Below are positions 12,163 through 23,700 of a DNA stretch of 64,000 nt, in pieces (the stretch's first letter is position 1; the number at the start of each line of letters is the position of its first letter). The stretch comes from Triticum aestivum (lineage: Eukaryota > Streptophyta > Magnoliopsida > Poales > Poaceae): NCBI RefSeq assembly GCF_018294505.1, contig NC_057807.1, forward strand, positions 268,804,075-268,868,074. Direction: 5' to 3'. A model generated the notes under the pieces. That model was not told the origin of the DNA and ran no database searches. It was given only the letters and a program-made list of their open reading frames with translations. The translations under genes were made by a program, and so were the position numbers.

Positions 12163-13290
12163 ATGTCCGGCGACCAGGCGGGCAACCCCGCTCCCTGGGC
12201 GGCTTGGCCCGCCCGCGCAGAGCCGCTCGCCCCGGGCGACCCAACGCCCCAGGCAGCTCGTGATCCGTAGGGTGCTGCGGGCCGTGGGCGACGCGGACAG
12301 GCCCCGACAGCTCTCACACCGCGACAGACGCAGTCGGCAGCAAGGGCCTCCAACCATGCCGCGGCCACGACGCCGTACACTCACCGGGAGCAGGCGAACT
12401 CAAAGGCCGCGCTCACGGTGGCCCGAGAGCTGCTGCAGTGCAGGCTGATGGAAGGCGGCCGCGACGTGCTGCTAGAGTGGGTGGCAGAGCTCCTGGGCTT
12501 CGCCGCCTCGGGGGCTCACCCCTTCTGCACTCAGGCCCAGGGCGGCCCGTGCGGGGGCCCCACGCGCACCCGTGGGCTCCAAGGCTACCCCAACACCAAC
12601 GAAGCTGTCAGCACCGGGCCAGCGGCAGCACTGACTCCGCTCCCCGTCAGCGAAGAAGGACTCGTCGTGACCCACGGCCCCAGTGGGCCGCTGCGCTCCC
12701 ACCCCTAGGTTGGCACATCAAGCAGAGCTACATGGCACATGCAGCACTATGGCGTGGCCTTCTGGATGATGGCCCTAGAAGAGTACGTGCCCCACATGAT
12801 GGACCAAGGGCACCCGCGCGAGGGCGGGCTCACTCCTCAGCCCAAGCTGGGGGGACGAGGCGCCAGAAGCTGAGCTCTTCTAGGAGCCCTGGGACGACCC
12901 CACCGGCCACACTGGAAGCGACGATTATCGGGTACCACTAATTCCTCAGGAGCAGGCATACGCTAATCATGGGTCGCAGGAGGTGCAGGTCACCACAGCG
13001 AGCAGCTGCCCCGCTCCCGCAGTCTCCTACCCCTCAGGAGGAGGGCATCGGGGGCTGCAGGGGAGGGGCCGGGATCAGACATCACCACCGCGGCGTTCGG
13101 AGCAAGGCGTTCCCAGGAGGTAGGCTCTCCGCTGGGGAGGTGCCTCAGGGCCTGCCCCTGGCGGAGGACCCGTGGTCGTCGGGGGAACCGCTAGCGACCG
13201 CTCTACCCCATCGGCGACGTCCTGGTTTCAGGTCGTCGTTGATGACACTAGAGTGTGGCGCAAGGCGGGGCCCTCGTCTGGCGATATGAA
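12163..13290 (+). pseudogene. gag 5' stub of element C
   Basis: The first ATG after the primer site is at 12163, in a GC-rich frame that encodes an Ala/Pro/Arg-rich gag N-terminus. TAG stops occur at 12268 (context suggests a former CAG) and 12706, and further stops and shifts follow. The conserved gag core seen in B and E is not recognisable. The sequence then joins, near 13300, directly to the region that follows pol in element D. I therefore infer an internal deletion removing the rest of gag and all of pol. Confidence 0.6.
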
Positions 13291-14017
13291 GCAAGTCTGG
13301 TACCGATGAAGAAGGCCCAGTGCCTGTGAAGCTCGCCGCCCCGTGACACTCTCACGTAATAACGAGTGGGGCTGTACACGCCCCGGAGTCTCAAGGGTGC
13401 TGGCCTTAGGCCCTGGGGCTCCCTCCCACGCCCGGTGGCAGCACTTAGCTCCGCGCTGGTGAGAAGACGTCCAAGACTAGACTAGGTGCCGGACGCGGCC
13501 TTTTCTGCTTTCATTGCTTTTCCCTTGGTTGTTGCTTTCCCCCGCTGGATTTAAGTTGGACTCGAATTTGATATTTGCGTGTGTTTGGGGAAGGGGTGCT
13601 TAGTCTCATTCGAGCAATCTCTCGCGTTTCGGTTACGACCTCGCCTCAGCTGCCTCCCCTCGCGAGCCCCTCATGAGCCGAGTTTGGCCTAGGTTGCGTG
13701 CAGCCCAGACTGCCGCCGTCATATCCTCTCAGGAGGTTTTTTCACTGCAGATCATACGAATGCGATCAGGAGGCATTCGAGACACCACAGCCTCCCACAA
13801 ATTATCTCAAGACCCGCACGGGACAAAGGTAAACTAGCCAGCCGGCTCGTCACCTAGCCAACCACTTGGCGCGGGCATATGGGTGATGTAGCATCCACTA
13901 GTACGCTGAACATAAGCTTTACTTGAGGGGCACCCCCTCCCAAAATGCTCTTACGACCATCGGGTCAAAAGCCTGAGTTCTATTCATGCAGGGTAAGGAA
14001 ACAGGAGCAATGCGCGG
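13291..14017 (+). other. Deletion junction and 3' untranslated region of element C
   Basis: 13318-13510 matches, in element orientation, the region just after the minisatellite of element D (20290 down to 20125). Only one copy of D's 54-bp unit is present, at the junction near 13300-13325. From about 13520 the sequence no longer matches D. No gene is seen until the antisense ORF ends at 14018. Confidence 0.7.
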
Positions 14018-17000
14018 TCAGTCGGATAAATCCCCCAATGCATCCTCAGGAGCACCACCCGAACTGTCGCTGGCATCGCTGGCCTCACCATCGCCCTCTG
14101 CGTTGTCGTCGGCGGCGTCAGGACTGTTCACCACGCCGCCCTCGTCGGCGGCCACGATCGCGTCATCGTCATCTGAAGCGAAGGCCCTGACAAGAGCATC
14201 CACGTTGTCTTCCACCCAGTCCGCCAGGTCGCCCCGGACGGCCTAGGGAACTGGGGCGATAGCGGCGTCAATGTCGAAGTGAGGATCCATGTTCCGGAGA
14301 TGGCTGAAGACGCGGGAAAAGGCGCGCCCGAGCAGGGCGCGGCTCCTCTCCTCCACCAACCTATTGGCCCTGACCGACCGCGCCTCCAGCTGCGTCATGA
14401 TGTGGTGAAGAACTGAAGGTTGCCGGCGTAGTTGATTGCGTGCCGCTCGCCAACGGCCGCCTCGCAGATGTTGCCCAAGGCCTTGTTGGCTCTCTCCCGA
14501 AGCGTGGTGAGCATGGGGGCGTGCTCATGTTCCAGGAGCCGCCGCTGACGTATCTCATCCCCATTCTGGCGCGCAACGGCCTCAGCCTCATCCACCCGTT
14601 GGCGAAGAAGAAGCACCTCGGCACGGGAAGTAGTTGACTCCCCCTGCGCCACCTCAAGTGCGGCCTGCAAAGCATCAACCCTCCGCGTCGCTTCCTCCAG
14701 CTTGATCCTCAGGACGGTGGTCCTACCTTCAGCCTCGGTCCGGATCAACTCCAGCCTCTCCTCGAACTCGCGCTCGAGGCTCAAGCGCGCCGTCGCCACT
14801 CGACACCCGACCTCCTCCGAGACACGGGTTTCCCGCGCAGCGACATCATCCTCTTCCCGTGTCACCAAGCGCTCCCTTGTCTCCAGGCGTTCATACTCAC
14901 GTGTGCGTTCGGCGGCTTCCAGCGTCAGCGCCTCCTCACGCTTCTGGAGCTCCGCTGGGTCACCGGAAGTCACCTTCATTGACGCGAGGGCCGCCTCGCG
15001 CAGCTCCACCTGCTCCTCCAGTGAGTGGCACCGGGCCAGGAGTTCCCGTGCCCTCTCCTCCGTCGCCTCTCGTCGCCGGTCAGTTTCCCGGGCTTCCTCG
15101 ACGGCCCGAGAACGGACCACCCGAGAGGCCGCCAGTGACGCCTTGGCCTCCTCATCGTCAAGATCGCGTTGACGGCGCGCGCGGGCGACAGCCGCCTCCA
15201 GCTCGCGCCTCTCCGCAACCAGGCGCAGGCCCTCGGCCTCAAGGCGCGCGTCTTCATCAGCAAGCTCTTCACCAAGCAGGCTCACCGCGTCAGCCGCCCT
15301 CCGAAGAAACCCTTGGCGAAGAGCGCGACGCTCCCGGGCGCGCTCGAGTACGTCTTCCACGCCATCATCCGCCCCAATAAAGCGCCGGGGGGCACGGATC
15401 AGTGCTCCCCCTCCGGGCAGGGGGCTAGGGGCTGGCACCCTTGAGGCGACCGGGCACGCCTCGCCAGAAGCCCGGCCTGGAGCAATCCATTCCCAAGTGA
15501 AGAGCGCTGGGAGTACCCCAGCCAATCACGGTCCACGACCAGACGAGAAGCCCACGGCAGGCTGGCTATGCCACGATAAGGCTCGCGAAGGAAGGTCGCG
15601 AGGCGTGCGGGGCCGCGTTGCGCCTCGGGATGGTTCGTCTCTCCAACCGGCCTCACCACAAGGGCTCTACTGCTTGGGGCGATCGGGGACGGTGGAGAAG
15701 GCGGAGGCGAGGGGGATGGCTCCTCAGTCATCTCCGTGAGCTCGGAAGGAAGGGCCCTGCGGAGCAAGGATCAGGAAGGGCAACAGAAGAATCTGGAGTT
15801 GGGAAGGCAGAAGGCTTACTCATCGATGGCGAAGTACTTTCTACGCTTCAGCAGGCGACAAGGGTAATCGTCGCCCAGGGCCTCCCTTCTCTTCTGGAGG
15901 GCCTCAAAGTCCACGTGAAAGAGGCCCAAGAGTTGAGCGTAGGGGTCATCCTGCGATGAGGAGGAAACGTCAAGACGACCCTCGTCAGGGGTGTCTGCCT
16001 GATGCGCGCCGCCGGTCGCCTCACCAAGAAGAGCAGCTGGGGCCTCGGAGGCCTCAGCCGCGGGCGCAGCAGGTGGCTGCTCGCCGCCCTCAGCCCCGAC
16101 AGCACGGGCCTCAAGGGCTGCTCCCTCATGAGCGCTGCCCGGTGCTGTCACCTCGGCGGGGGCACCCTCGGCCTCCGGAGGCTCATGCCTCCTTGCTCCG
16201 CCACTTGAGACCTTGGTCGACTAAAAGGGCGGCCACCACCACTGGATTCTCGCGAGGCCCCTGGAGGCCGGCGGGGCGCGGTCCCCATTCGTCAAAGACG
16301 GGCATCTGATTCACGAAGTCTCTCCTGTTCGAACAGAGGTACAACAAGGCTCCCCTTGCTGGATGCTGCCGAGGTTGGGGTCCCCAGTCAGGACCAAGAG
16401 CACCTTCCTCAACGCTTCAGGCATCAAGTCCTCTTCCTGGAGCCTCATACAGTCCTCGCGCCCGCTGAAGGCCCACATGCGGCGGGAGTGGCGCTGGAGA
16501 GGGGCAACACGGCGTAGCAGGAACTCCTTCACCACCTTGGGTGCCGTCACGCCAAGCGACCTCAAGAATGCGAAGCGGTGCCAGACGAAGATGAGCAGGG
16601 GACTCGTGAGCGTCTCCTGGCCCCAGCCTGAATTAGGGACAGCAGGCGAAGTTGGCTTCGCTAGCAGGGGGCTGGCACCCCTACGTCCACATACAGCCAC
16701 CTCTCACGGAACCCAGGCGCGGGCGGAAGAAGGCCAAAGTCAATCCTTGAGGCCGCTATCTCAGGTGTTGCGATGAAGCTCACGCACCCCAAGCATTGGG
16801 TGGGGTCGACAAGGCGCAGAGAGAAGAAGTGGCACAACAAGGCAACCGAAGGAAGGATGCCCATCATTGCCTCACAAATGAAGGCAAAGACCGCAAGAAG
16901 AGTGATGGATTCAGGACCCAGATGCATCATGTGGATCTGATAATGGGAGAGCACGGCGTTGAAGAAATCAGAAAAGGGGGGAACCAGTCCAGCCCACAGG

Positions 17001-17230
17001 GCGTCGACAAGATACTGGACCTCGATGACTATCCTGTCGATGGAGAAGCGAGACGCGGGCCAGGCCGTCGTCCTCCCGCATTCTTTGAAGATGGTGTCCA
17101 GAGCCGCGCTGACCTTGCCCAATCCCTCTCGATTGATTATGATCGACCGGTCGACAGCGGGGGCCGCCAGCGATGGTGAGCGAGGCGGCGGCATGGGCTT
17201 CTTCCCTCTTCCCTTCTTCGTCGGAGCCAT
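14018..17230 (-). pseudogene. Antisense gene of element C (Transposase_28-type domain plus coiled coil)
   Basis: The ATG is at 17230 and the gene reads opposite to its element. The first part (17230-16670) begins with a basic segment (KKGRGKKP), then a domain like Pfam Transposase_28 ('putative gypsy type transposon'), with GLVPPFSDFF and FAFICEAMMGI blocks matching those in B's antisense gene. One frameshift near 16680 and further breaks near 16300 follow. A Pro/Ala-rich linker ends at an intron with GTAAGC donor at 15820 and CCGCAG acceptor at 15757 (64 bp). The next exon encodes a long Arg/Glu-rich coiled coil (15400-14420) and an acidic C-terminal tail ending in a stop at 14018. An AT-rich TATA-like box is near 17380. 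Such additional ORFs are known in Tat elements; function is unknown. Confidence 0.72.
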
Positions 17231-17526
17231 GGCAACAGAAGGGGGGAGGGAAGGTTCGAGATTGGATTGGATGCAGAAACTTGAGTTCGAGAGGAGAAAG
17301 GACAAAGAGCGCTCGAGCAGCAGAAAGGGGAGCGGCTGTGTGCGGCTACGAGTCCGCCTAGCATGGCATAAAATAAGGAGGCGTGGGGGAACAGTGCCAC
17401 CCACGTCCAATCAACCGCCACGTGGCGCCCAAGGCCGCAGGCTGTTAGGGCCCCTGACGCTTCGCACTTGCCCTTTCGCCTCTCTGCTCGGCCAAGTCCG
17501 AGCGCGCCTTGGGCCCGGGGGCTACT

Positions 17527-17639
17527 GTCGGCGTTCTGGGAACGAGGGTCCCCAGACTTGCCTGCCTGCGGCCTGCGGCGTGGCTCAAAGGGGGGTCCAG
17601 CACGGCCCATCTTCATCAACACAAGCTCAAGACCCTCGC
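17527..17639 (+). mobile_element. 3' LTR of element C, first 113 bp
   Basis: It starts TGTCGGCGTTCTGGG after the polypurine-like tract GGGCCCGGGGGCTAC and stops at the TSD CTCGC (17635-17639), where element D begins. It continues at 26176. Confidence 0.92.
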
Positions 17640-18559
17640 TGTCGGATTTAGGGTTCTGGCAGACCCTTGAGGTTCGAACACTGGGGTGCGCGCGGAGACT
17701 TCGCCCTCTACCTACCTGTTCCTCACCGAATTGCTAGGATCTAAACTACGAAAAGAACAACACAAGAGACACAGGGTTTATCCTGGTTCAGGCCACCATT
17801 GTGGTGTAATACCCTACTCCAGTGTGTGGTGTGGTGGATTGCCTCTTAGGCTGATGATGAACAATACAAGGAAGAACAGCCTCGCGAGGGTCTGTTCCTG
17901 GCTGGTGCGATGAAGTGCTAGGAGGAGTTCAGTCGCCCTATCTCTCTCTCTTTCTATTCTAGATGTTTGCCAGATACCAGCTGCCTCTACCCTGGGGGTG
18001 GCTAGTCCTATTTATAGGAAAAGGCCCTGGGCCTCTTCCCAAATATTGAGCGGGAAGGGTGCCAACAATTGGCCATTTTGAAGGGGAACAGCGGGTACAC
18101 TTATCCTGACTAAAGTTGGTCCTCGCCTGTTAAAGGCTCTGGTGGTGACGCCTGCTTGGGCTCCACAATGACTTCCCCCCTGCCGTTGGGCTGGTCTTGG
18201 TCTTGTTGCACCGAAATGGATGCCTTTGCTTGATGCTCTCGCCTGCGCTTGCTCCCTTTGCACCAAAGAGGAAAGGAGGATACTGCGCGGGCTGGCGTCC
18301 GGCTGGCGCCCTTGGTCGTCATGGCTTGCGTCATGGGCGCCTCGCGACGTACCCCGCCTTGAACTCTCCGCCTCCTCGTGAGCCAGCCTGATGAGGCCGT
18401 GCCTGAGGAAGCTCCTTGTCGTCCGCCCCGCGAGGCTTGGCCCCTCGCGAGGGTCTTGAGCTTGTGTTGATGAAGATGGGCCGTGCTGGGCCCCCATTGA
18501 GCCCCGCCGCCGGCCGCAGGCAGGCAAGTCTGGGGACCCCAGTTCCCAGAACGCCAACA
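17640..18559 (-). mobile_element. 3' LTR of element D
   Basis: On the minus strand it starts TGTTGGCGTTCTGGG at 18559, after the tract GGGCCCGGGGGCTAC, and ends at 17640 (TAAATCCGACA). A TATA box (CCTATAAATAGG type) is near 18015. Confidence 0.93.
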
Positions 18560-18859
18560 GTAGCCCCCGGGCCCAAGGCGCGCCTGGACTTGGCCGAGCA
18601 GAGAGGCAAAAGGGCAAGTGCGAAGCGTCACGGGCCCTAACAGCCTGCGGCCTTGGGCGCCGCGTGGCGATTGATTGGACATGGGCGTCTCCACTTCCCC
18701 ATGATGCCTCGGCGACTGCATGGATTGGCAAGTCCCTGCATGCGAAGCGAGTCATGATTACCTGCGGTCGTGGAGGCCGACGGTTGGCCTCCTCTGGCTT
18801 TAAGTACGGCACGCCGCGTGCCCTTCTAGTTCATCCCCTCTTGCTTCTCCTTCTTCCTC

Positions 18860-19637
18860 ATGGCTCCGTCAAGGAAGTTCTCGGCGCAGAGAAGGGAAAG
18901 GCCTGCCAGCCTGAGCCTGCCTCTCCCCTGCCCAAGCGCGGTTGAGGCCGCCCTCGCAAACACCCTGTGGCCTCCACGGCGGCTCCCCGTGGCCGCGGAG
19001 GTGACTTCCCGCGTGGCGATGGGCGACCGGCCGCGGCCGGGGGGTGTGTTTCGCCGTGCGACCCTCGAGGCCGCGCTCCCGCGCTACGGAGGTGCTGCCG
19101 GAGTTTGTTGTGTGGGCGGCGGAGCCGACTAGCGCCCGGCTTCAGCTCCCTCACTTCCTCCTAGGTGAGCTCCCGGCTGGCGCCCCGGGCAGCCTCTGGC
19201 TCCAGGAAGACGGCTGCTGCAGCCGGGCCTCGTGGGCTTCGCTGGAGGTCTCCGTGGCCGGGAGCCTGGCCCTGACCCGCGGCTGGCAGACGTTTGCCCG
19301 CGCGCGTGGCCTGAGCCGCCGGTGCACCCTGCACTTCAAGTTCGACGGCGATGCCACCCTCTACGCGAGGGTGTTTGGGGAAGATGGTCGCCGCGCAGGG
19401 TGCTGCCCTGAAGACGACGACCGCAGCCGGGGACTCAGCCCCGGCGAGGACGGAGAGGATAGCACGCGCGTAGTTGGCGGCGCCCAGGTTTCCTCAAGCT
19501 TCACTGGCTCCTCTTCGGGCAGTGACTCTTCTAGCAGCGGCCGCGGTCAGCCTCCATGCCGTCGTGCCTGCTTGGGGGGTGGTAGCGGGTCTGCCCGCCG
19601 TCGCGCCCTGGTGAAGCACGAGAGGGAGTCCACTTGA
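18860..19637 (+). pseudogene. Antisense gene of element D: AT-hook plus B3-like DNA-binding domain
   Basis: It reads opposite to element D, just inside its 3' LTR. The ATG at 18860 opens a short basic N-terminus. An AT-hook-like core with GRPRKHP is at about 18940-18963, preceded by KRG and a TGA (18943) where arginine is expected. At least two frameshifts lie between 18890 and 19050. From 19090 to 19420 one open frame encodes a B3-type fold, with LPEFVVWAA, LQLPHFLLGELPAG, LTRGWQTFARARGLS, FKFDGDATLYARVFG and CCPED blocks, followed by a Ser/Gly-rich acidic tail and a stop at 19635. B3 domains are plant DNA-binding domains, so capture from a host gene is inferred. A weak TATA-like CTTTAAGTA lies near 18799. 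It is broken as it stands. Confidence 0.65.
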
Positions 19638-20298
19638 GCTCCGGAGGAAGCTCGAGTCCTCCCTGAGGGCCGGCGCCTGGCGAGCTTCGCCTGATTTGTG
19701 CTTCCTTTCCCTTTTACCTGCGCAAAAAGACAGCAATGTGGGGCCCCGTGGGGGCGTGTTTGGGTTACCGTTGTTAATCGTCGTATTGTTTCCGTTATTT
19801 TGGTATTGTTCCTTCCTACCGTACGCCCGTGCGTAGGTAATCCCCAGCCTTAGCCGTGGGGCGACCGACTCAGGTCCTGTATTCGTGTCGTGGTGCCCGT
19901 GAGGCACGAACTGGAGGGGTGCTCCTGTAGTGGACCCAGGTTGTGAGGCCTTGATCGAAAGGACCGAAACACTTGCGAGGGCGCTCGGGCCGTCCCCTCG
20001 TGAGACCTTGCGCAAGAGAAATCGAGGCCGGAGGGCGAAAAGGCGAAGAGCCATAAGTCAAAAGACGGCGATAGTTTCAATAAAACTTCAAATGAGAATG
20101 AACTAGACAACTGCAGAAAGCAAATGAAAAAGCCGCGTCCGGCACCTAGTCTAGTCTTCGACGCCTTCTCACCAACGCAGAGCTAAGTGCTGCCACTAGG
20201 CGTGGGAGGGAGCCCCAGGGCCTGAGGCCGGTGCTCCTGAGACTCCGGGGCGTGTACAGCCCCAACTCATTATTACGTGAGAGTGTCACAGGCGGTGA
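19638..20298 (-). other. 3' untranslated region of element D
   Basis: No gene is supported. The part nearest the minisatellite (20125-20298) matches 13318-13510 of element C. The rest is specific to D's antisense-gene cassette. Short ORFs on both strands are GC-rich chance frames. Confidence 0.55.
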
Positions 20299-20717
20299 GC
20301 TTCACAGGCGTTGGCCTTCTTCACAGGCTCCAGGCCTTTCTTCGGGGAAGCAAGCTTCACGGGCATTGGCCCTCTTCACATGCTCCGGGCCTTTTCCAAA
20401 ACGCGACAGCTTCATAGGCATTCGCCTTCTTCATAGGCTCTGGGCCTTTTCAAAGATGATCTTCACAGGCATTTGCCTTCTTCACAGGCTCTGGGCCTTT
20501 TCCAAAAAGATGATCTTCACAGGCATTCGCCTTCTTCACAGGCTCTGGGCCTTTTCCAAAAAGATGATCTTCACAGGCATTCGCCTTCTTCACAGGCTCT
20601 GGGCCTTTTCCAAAAAGATGATCTTCACAGGCATTCGCCTTCTTCACAGGCTCCGGGCCTTTTCCAAAAATATGATCTTCATAGGCATTCGCCTTCTTCA
20701 CAGGCTCTGGGTCTTTT
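20299..20717 (-). repeat. 54-bp minisatellite in element D, about 8 units
   Basis: Tandem units of 54 bp, each containing CTTCACAGGCATTCGCCTTC and a CTCTGGGCCTTTTCCAAAAA segment, run from about 20299 to 20717. Central units (20461-20676) are nearly identical and outer units diverge. The array begins directly after the stop codon of D's pol (20718-20720). Its length is a multiple of three, so both strands stay open and give repetitive ORFs, which I do not call as genes. Tat-related elements are known for tandem repeats in this position. Confidence 0.9.
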
Positions 20718-23700
20718 TTAGGGGTAAAACCTCCGGAGGTGCTAGATGTTCCACGCATTCTGGACTGGCACCCCCTCCTGAGTCTCCAAGCGCACGGAGC
20801 CAGGCCTGGAAACATAAACAACCTTGAACGGGCCCTCCCACATGGGAGAGAGCTTATGTAGTCCCTCCCTAGAGAGAACCCGCCTGAGCACGAGGTCCCC
20901 TACCTCAAGAGTCCTAGGGCGGATGTTGCGGCAGTGGTATCACCGCAGCGCTTGTTGATATCTCGGCGCTCGCAACACGGCTTCTCGGCGACGCTCCTCC
21001 CCCAGCACGAGGTCCATCCCCCGCATGGCGTCCTGCTGCGCTTCGTCGAACGCCAAGACCCGTGCGGAGCAACGTCTGACCTCGTGAGGGAGGACCGCTT
21101 CGGATCCATAGACCAAGAAGAACGGGGTCTCTCCAGTCTGCTTGGTTGCAATCGTGCGGATGGACCACAACACGGACTGAAGCTCGTCGTACCAGCCTAT
21201 GCCGCAGGCTTCCAGCTTCTTCTTGAATGTTCTAGTCTTGAGGCCCCTCAAGACCTCCGCGTTGGCCCGCTCGGCCTGGCCATTGCTTCGGGGGTGCGCC
21301 ACTGAAGCGTAGCATATCTGCATTCCAAGGTTAGCACAGTATATTTTGAAGAGGTTACTGGTGAACTGCGAACCGTTGTCGGTGATGATGCGGTTCGGCA
21401 CCCCAAACCGGCTCACGATGCCCATGATGAATTTGACCGCTGAACCTGCGGGGATGGTGCGGACGGCTTCCACTTCGGCCCACTTGGTGAACTTGTCCAC
21501 GGTGACGTAGAGGTGGCAATAGCCCCCTGGCGCTCGAGGAAACGGGCCTAGGATATCAAGCCCCCAGACTGCGAATGGCCACATGAGGGGTATGGTCTGC
21601 AGACCTCCCGCCGGCTGATGGATCTGTTTTGCACGGAATTGACAGGCTTCGTAAGCCTTTACCAGTTCGACAACGTCATTGAGCATAGTAGGCCAATAGA
21701 AGCCGCTGCAGAATGCCTTGCCCATGAGGTTTCGTGATGACGAGTGGTGCCCACAGTATCCACCGTGTATATCCGCCAGCAGCTCTTTCCCTTGTTCCCT
21801 GGAGATGCAGCATAGGGACACATCATTTGGTCGCTTTCGGTAGAGTTCCCCACCCCTGATGTAGTATGCTGTGGCTTGCCGCGCCACACGCTCCGCTTCC
21901 TCTTCCTTCTCCGGCAGGGTCCCTTGCGTTAAGTAACTCCGGAGCTCTATGATCCAGCACCCCTCCTGAAGCTCCATTGTCAGGAGTAGGCGCGCTCCTG
22001 AGGCTGGGCCACAGGCCGGGGCTCCCGAGGCTGGTGGCTGGGGGAGCTCCTCCCGAGGCTGCGCCATGTTTGATAGCAATGGCATGGCCGAGGGCTTGAA
22101 GAGCCGCTCCTCGAAGACGCCAGGCTCCTGAGGTAGCCACCTGGATGCTCGTTTGGCGATGTCGTCGGCCTCCTGATTGGTGCCACGGGGCACATGCTGC
22201 AACTCCAACCCCCAGAACTGCTTTTCCATCCTGCGGACCTCCGCAAGGTAGGCCTCCATGTGCTCATCTCTTGCCTCGTTTACCTTATTGGAGAAATTGA
22301 CGAGGAGCTGTGAGTCACCCTTGATGGTAAGGCGCTTTACCCCTAGGGCAGCTGCGGCCTTCAAGCCTGCTATCAGGCCTTCATACTCCGCTATGTTGTT
22401 GGAGACCTTCTCGCCTTGCTGGAAATAGAGCTGCACGGTGTAATAGAGCTTGCCCTGAGTGGGAGATATGAGCCCCGCCCCAGCCCCAGCGCCCTTCCTG
22501 GAGAATGCTCCATCGAAGTACATGACCCAGCCCTCTGGCGCCTCGCTTCCTGGGGAGAGAGATCGGTCCTCGTCGGCCTTGAGGCCCGGTGCCTCCGTCC
22601 ATTCAGCCACGAAATCTGCTAGCGCGGCCCCCTTGATGACTCTGGTCATGCTGAATTCGAGCTGAAATGCTTGTAGTTCAATGTTCCACTCGGCGACCCT
22701 TCTGGCTGAGTTAGGGCTCTTGAGCACTCTTTCCAAGGGGTACGCTGAGACAGGGTGGCCCTAAAAGTAGTGTCGCAGCTTGCGCGAGGCCACCAGTAGC
22801 GCGAGGAGGAGTTTCTGAGGCATGGGGTACCATGCCCTCGCATCCCGCAACACCGTGCTGACGAAGTACACTGGGTGTTCGACGAGGCTTGGAGCGTCGG
22901 TGCTGGTGGCGTCCTCCGGAAGCCGTGGTGCCTCCTGAGGTGGTGGAACCTCCAGAAGCTGGTTGCCTGGGGGAAGGGCATCTCCCGCTCCCGGCGCGTT
23001 CCCCTGTGGCGGCTGACCTTCCTCAGTCGTGGTAGTGATCTCTGTGAGTCCTTTTTGGTCCTGCTTTGCCTTGGCACGGGTAGCTTCCATGGCCTTGGTC
23101 CGACGCTCCTCCCTAACCGCCACCAGAGCTGCGCTGGCGGAGTAGGGAGTGGCGGCGAGGTAGAGTACCAATGGCTCTTGAGGGCGTGGGGCTACCATCA
23201 CCGGAGGGCTCGTTAGGTATCTCTTGAGATCTTGGAATGCCTTGTCGGCCTCTTCAGTCCATTCAAAGGGCCCCTTTTTCTTCATCAGCTGGAAGAAAGG
23301 CAGCGCTCGCTCCCCTAACCTAGAGATGAAGCGCCCTAGCGCAGTCACGCGCTCAGTGAGCTTCTGCATCTCTCTGAGGGTCTTTGGAAGGCTCATGTCC
23401 TCGACCGCCTTGACCTTTTCTGGGTTGGCCTCGATGCCTCGGTGGGACACGAGGAAGCCCAAGAGCTTTCTCGAGGGGACTCCAAACACACACTTCTCCG
23501 GGTTAAGCCACAGGATCACTGCATTGAGGTTTGCAAAGGTTTCCTCCAGGTCTTGTATCAGGGTCTTGGCCTCGCGAGACTTCACTACAATGTCGTCGAT
23601 GTAAGCTTCCACATTCTTCCCGAGTTGCGGGCCCAAGGTGATGTGCATGATCCGCTGAAAGGTTGCCCCCGCGTTGCGTAGTCCGAAGGGCATGCATGTA

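Noticed and set aside
18860..19637. An independent host B3 transcription factor gene
   Set aside because: It lies wholly inside element D between sequences shared with C, so it belongs to the element; it is also frameshifted.
20450..20827. Repetitive ORFs on both strands (18-residue repeats)
   Set aside because: They are produced by a 54-bp minisatellite whose unit length is a multiple of three; both strands stay open by arithmetic.
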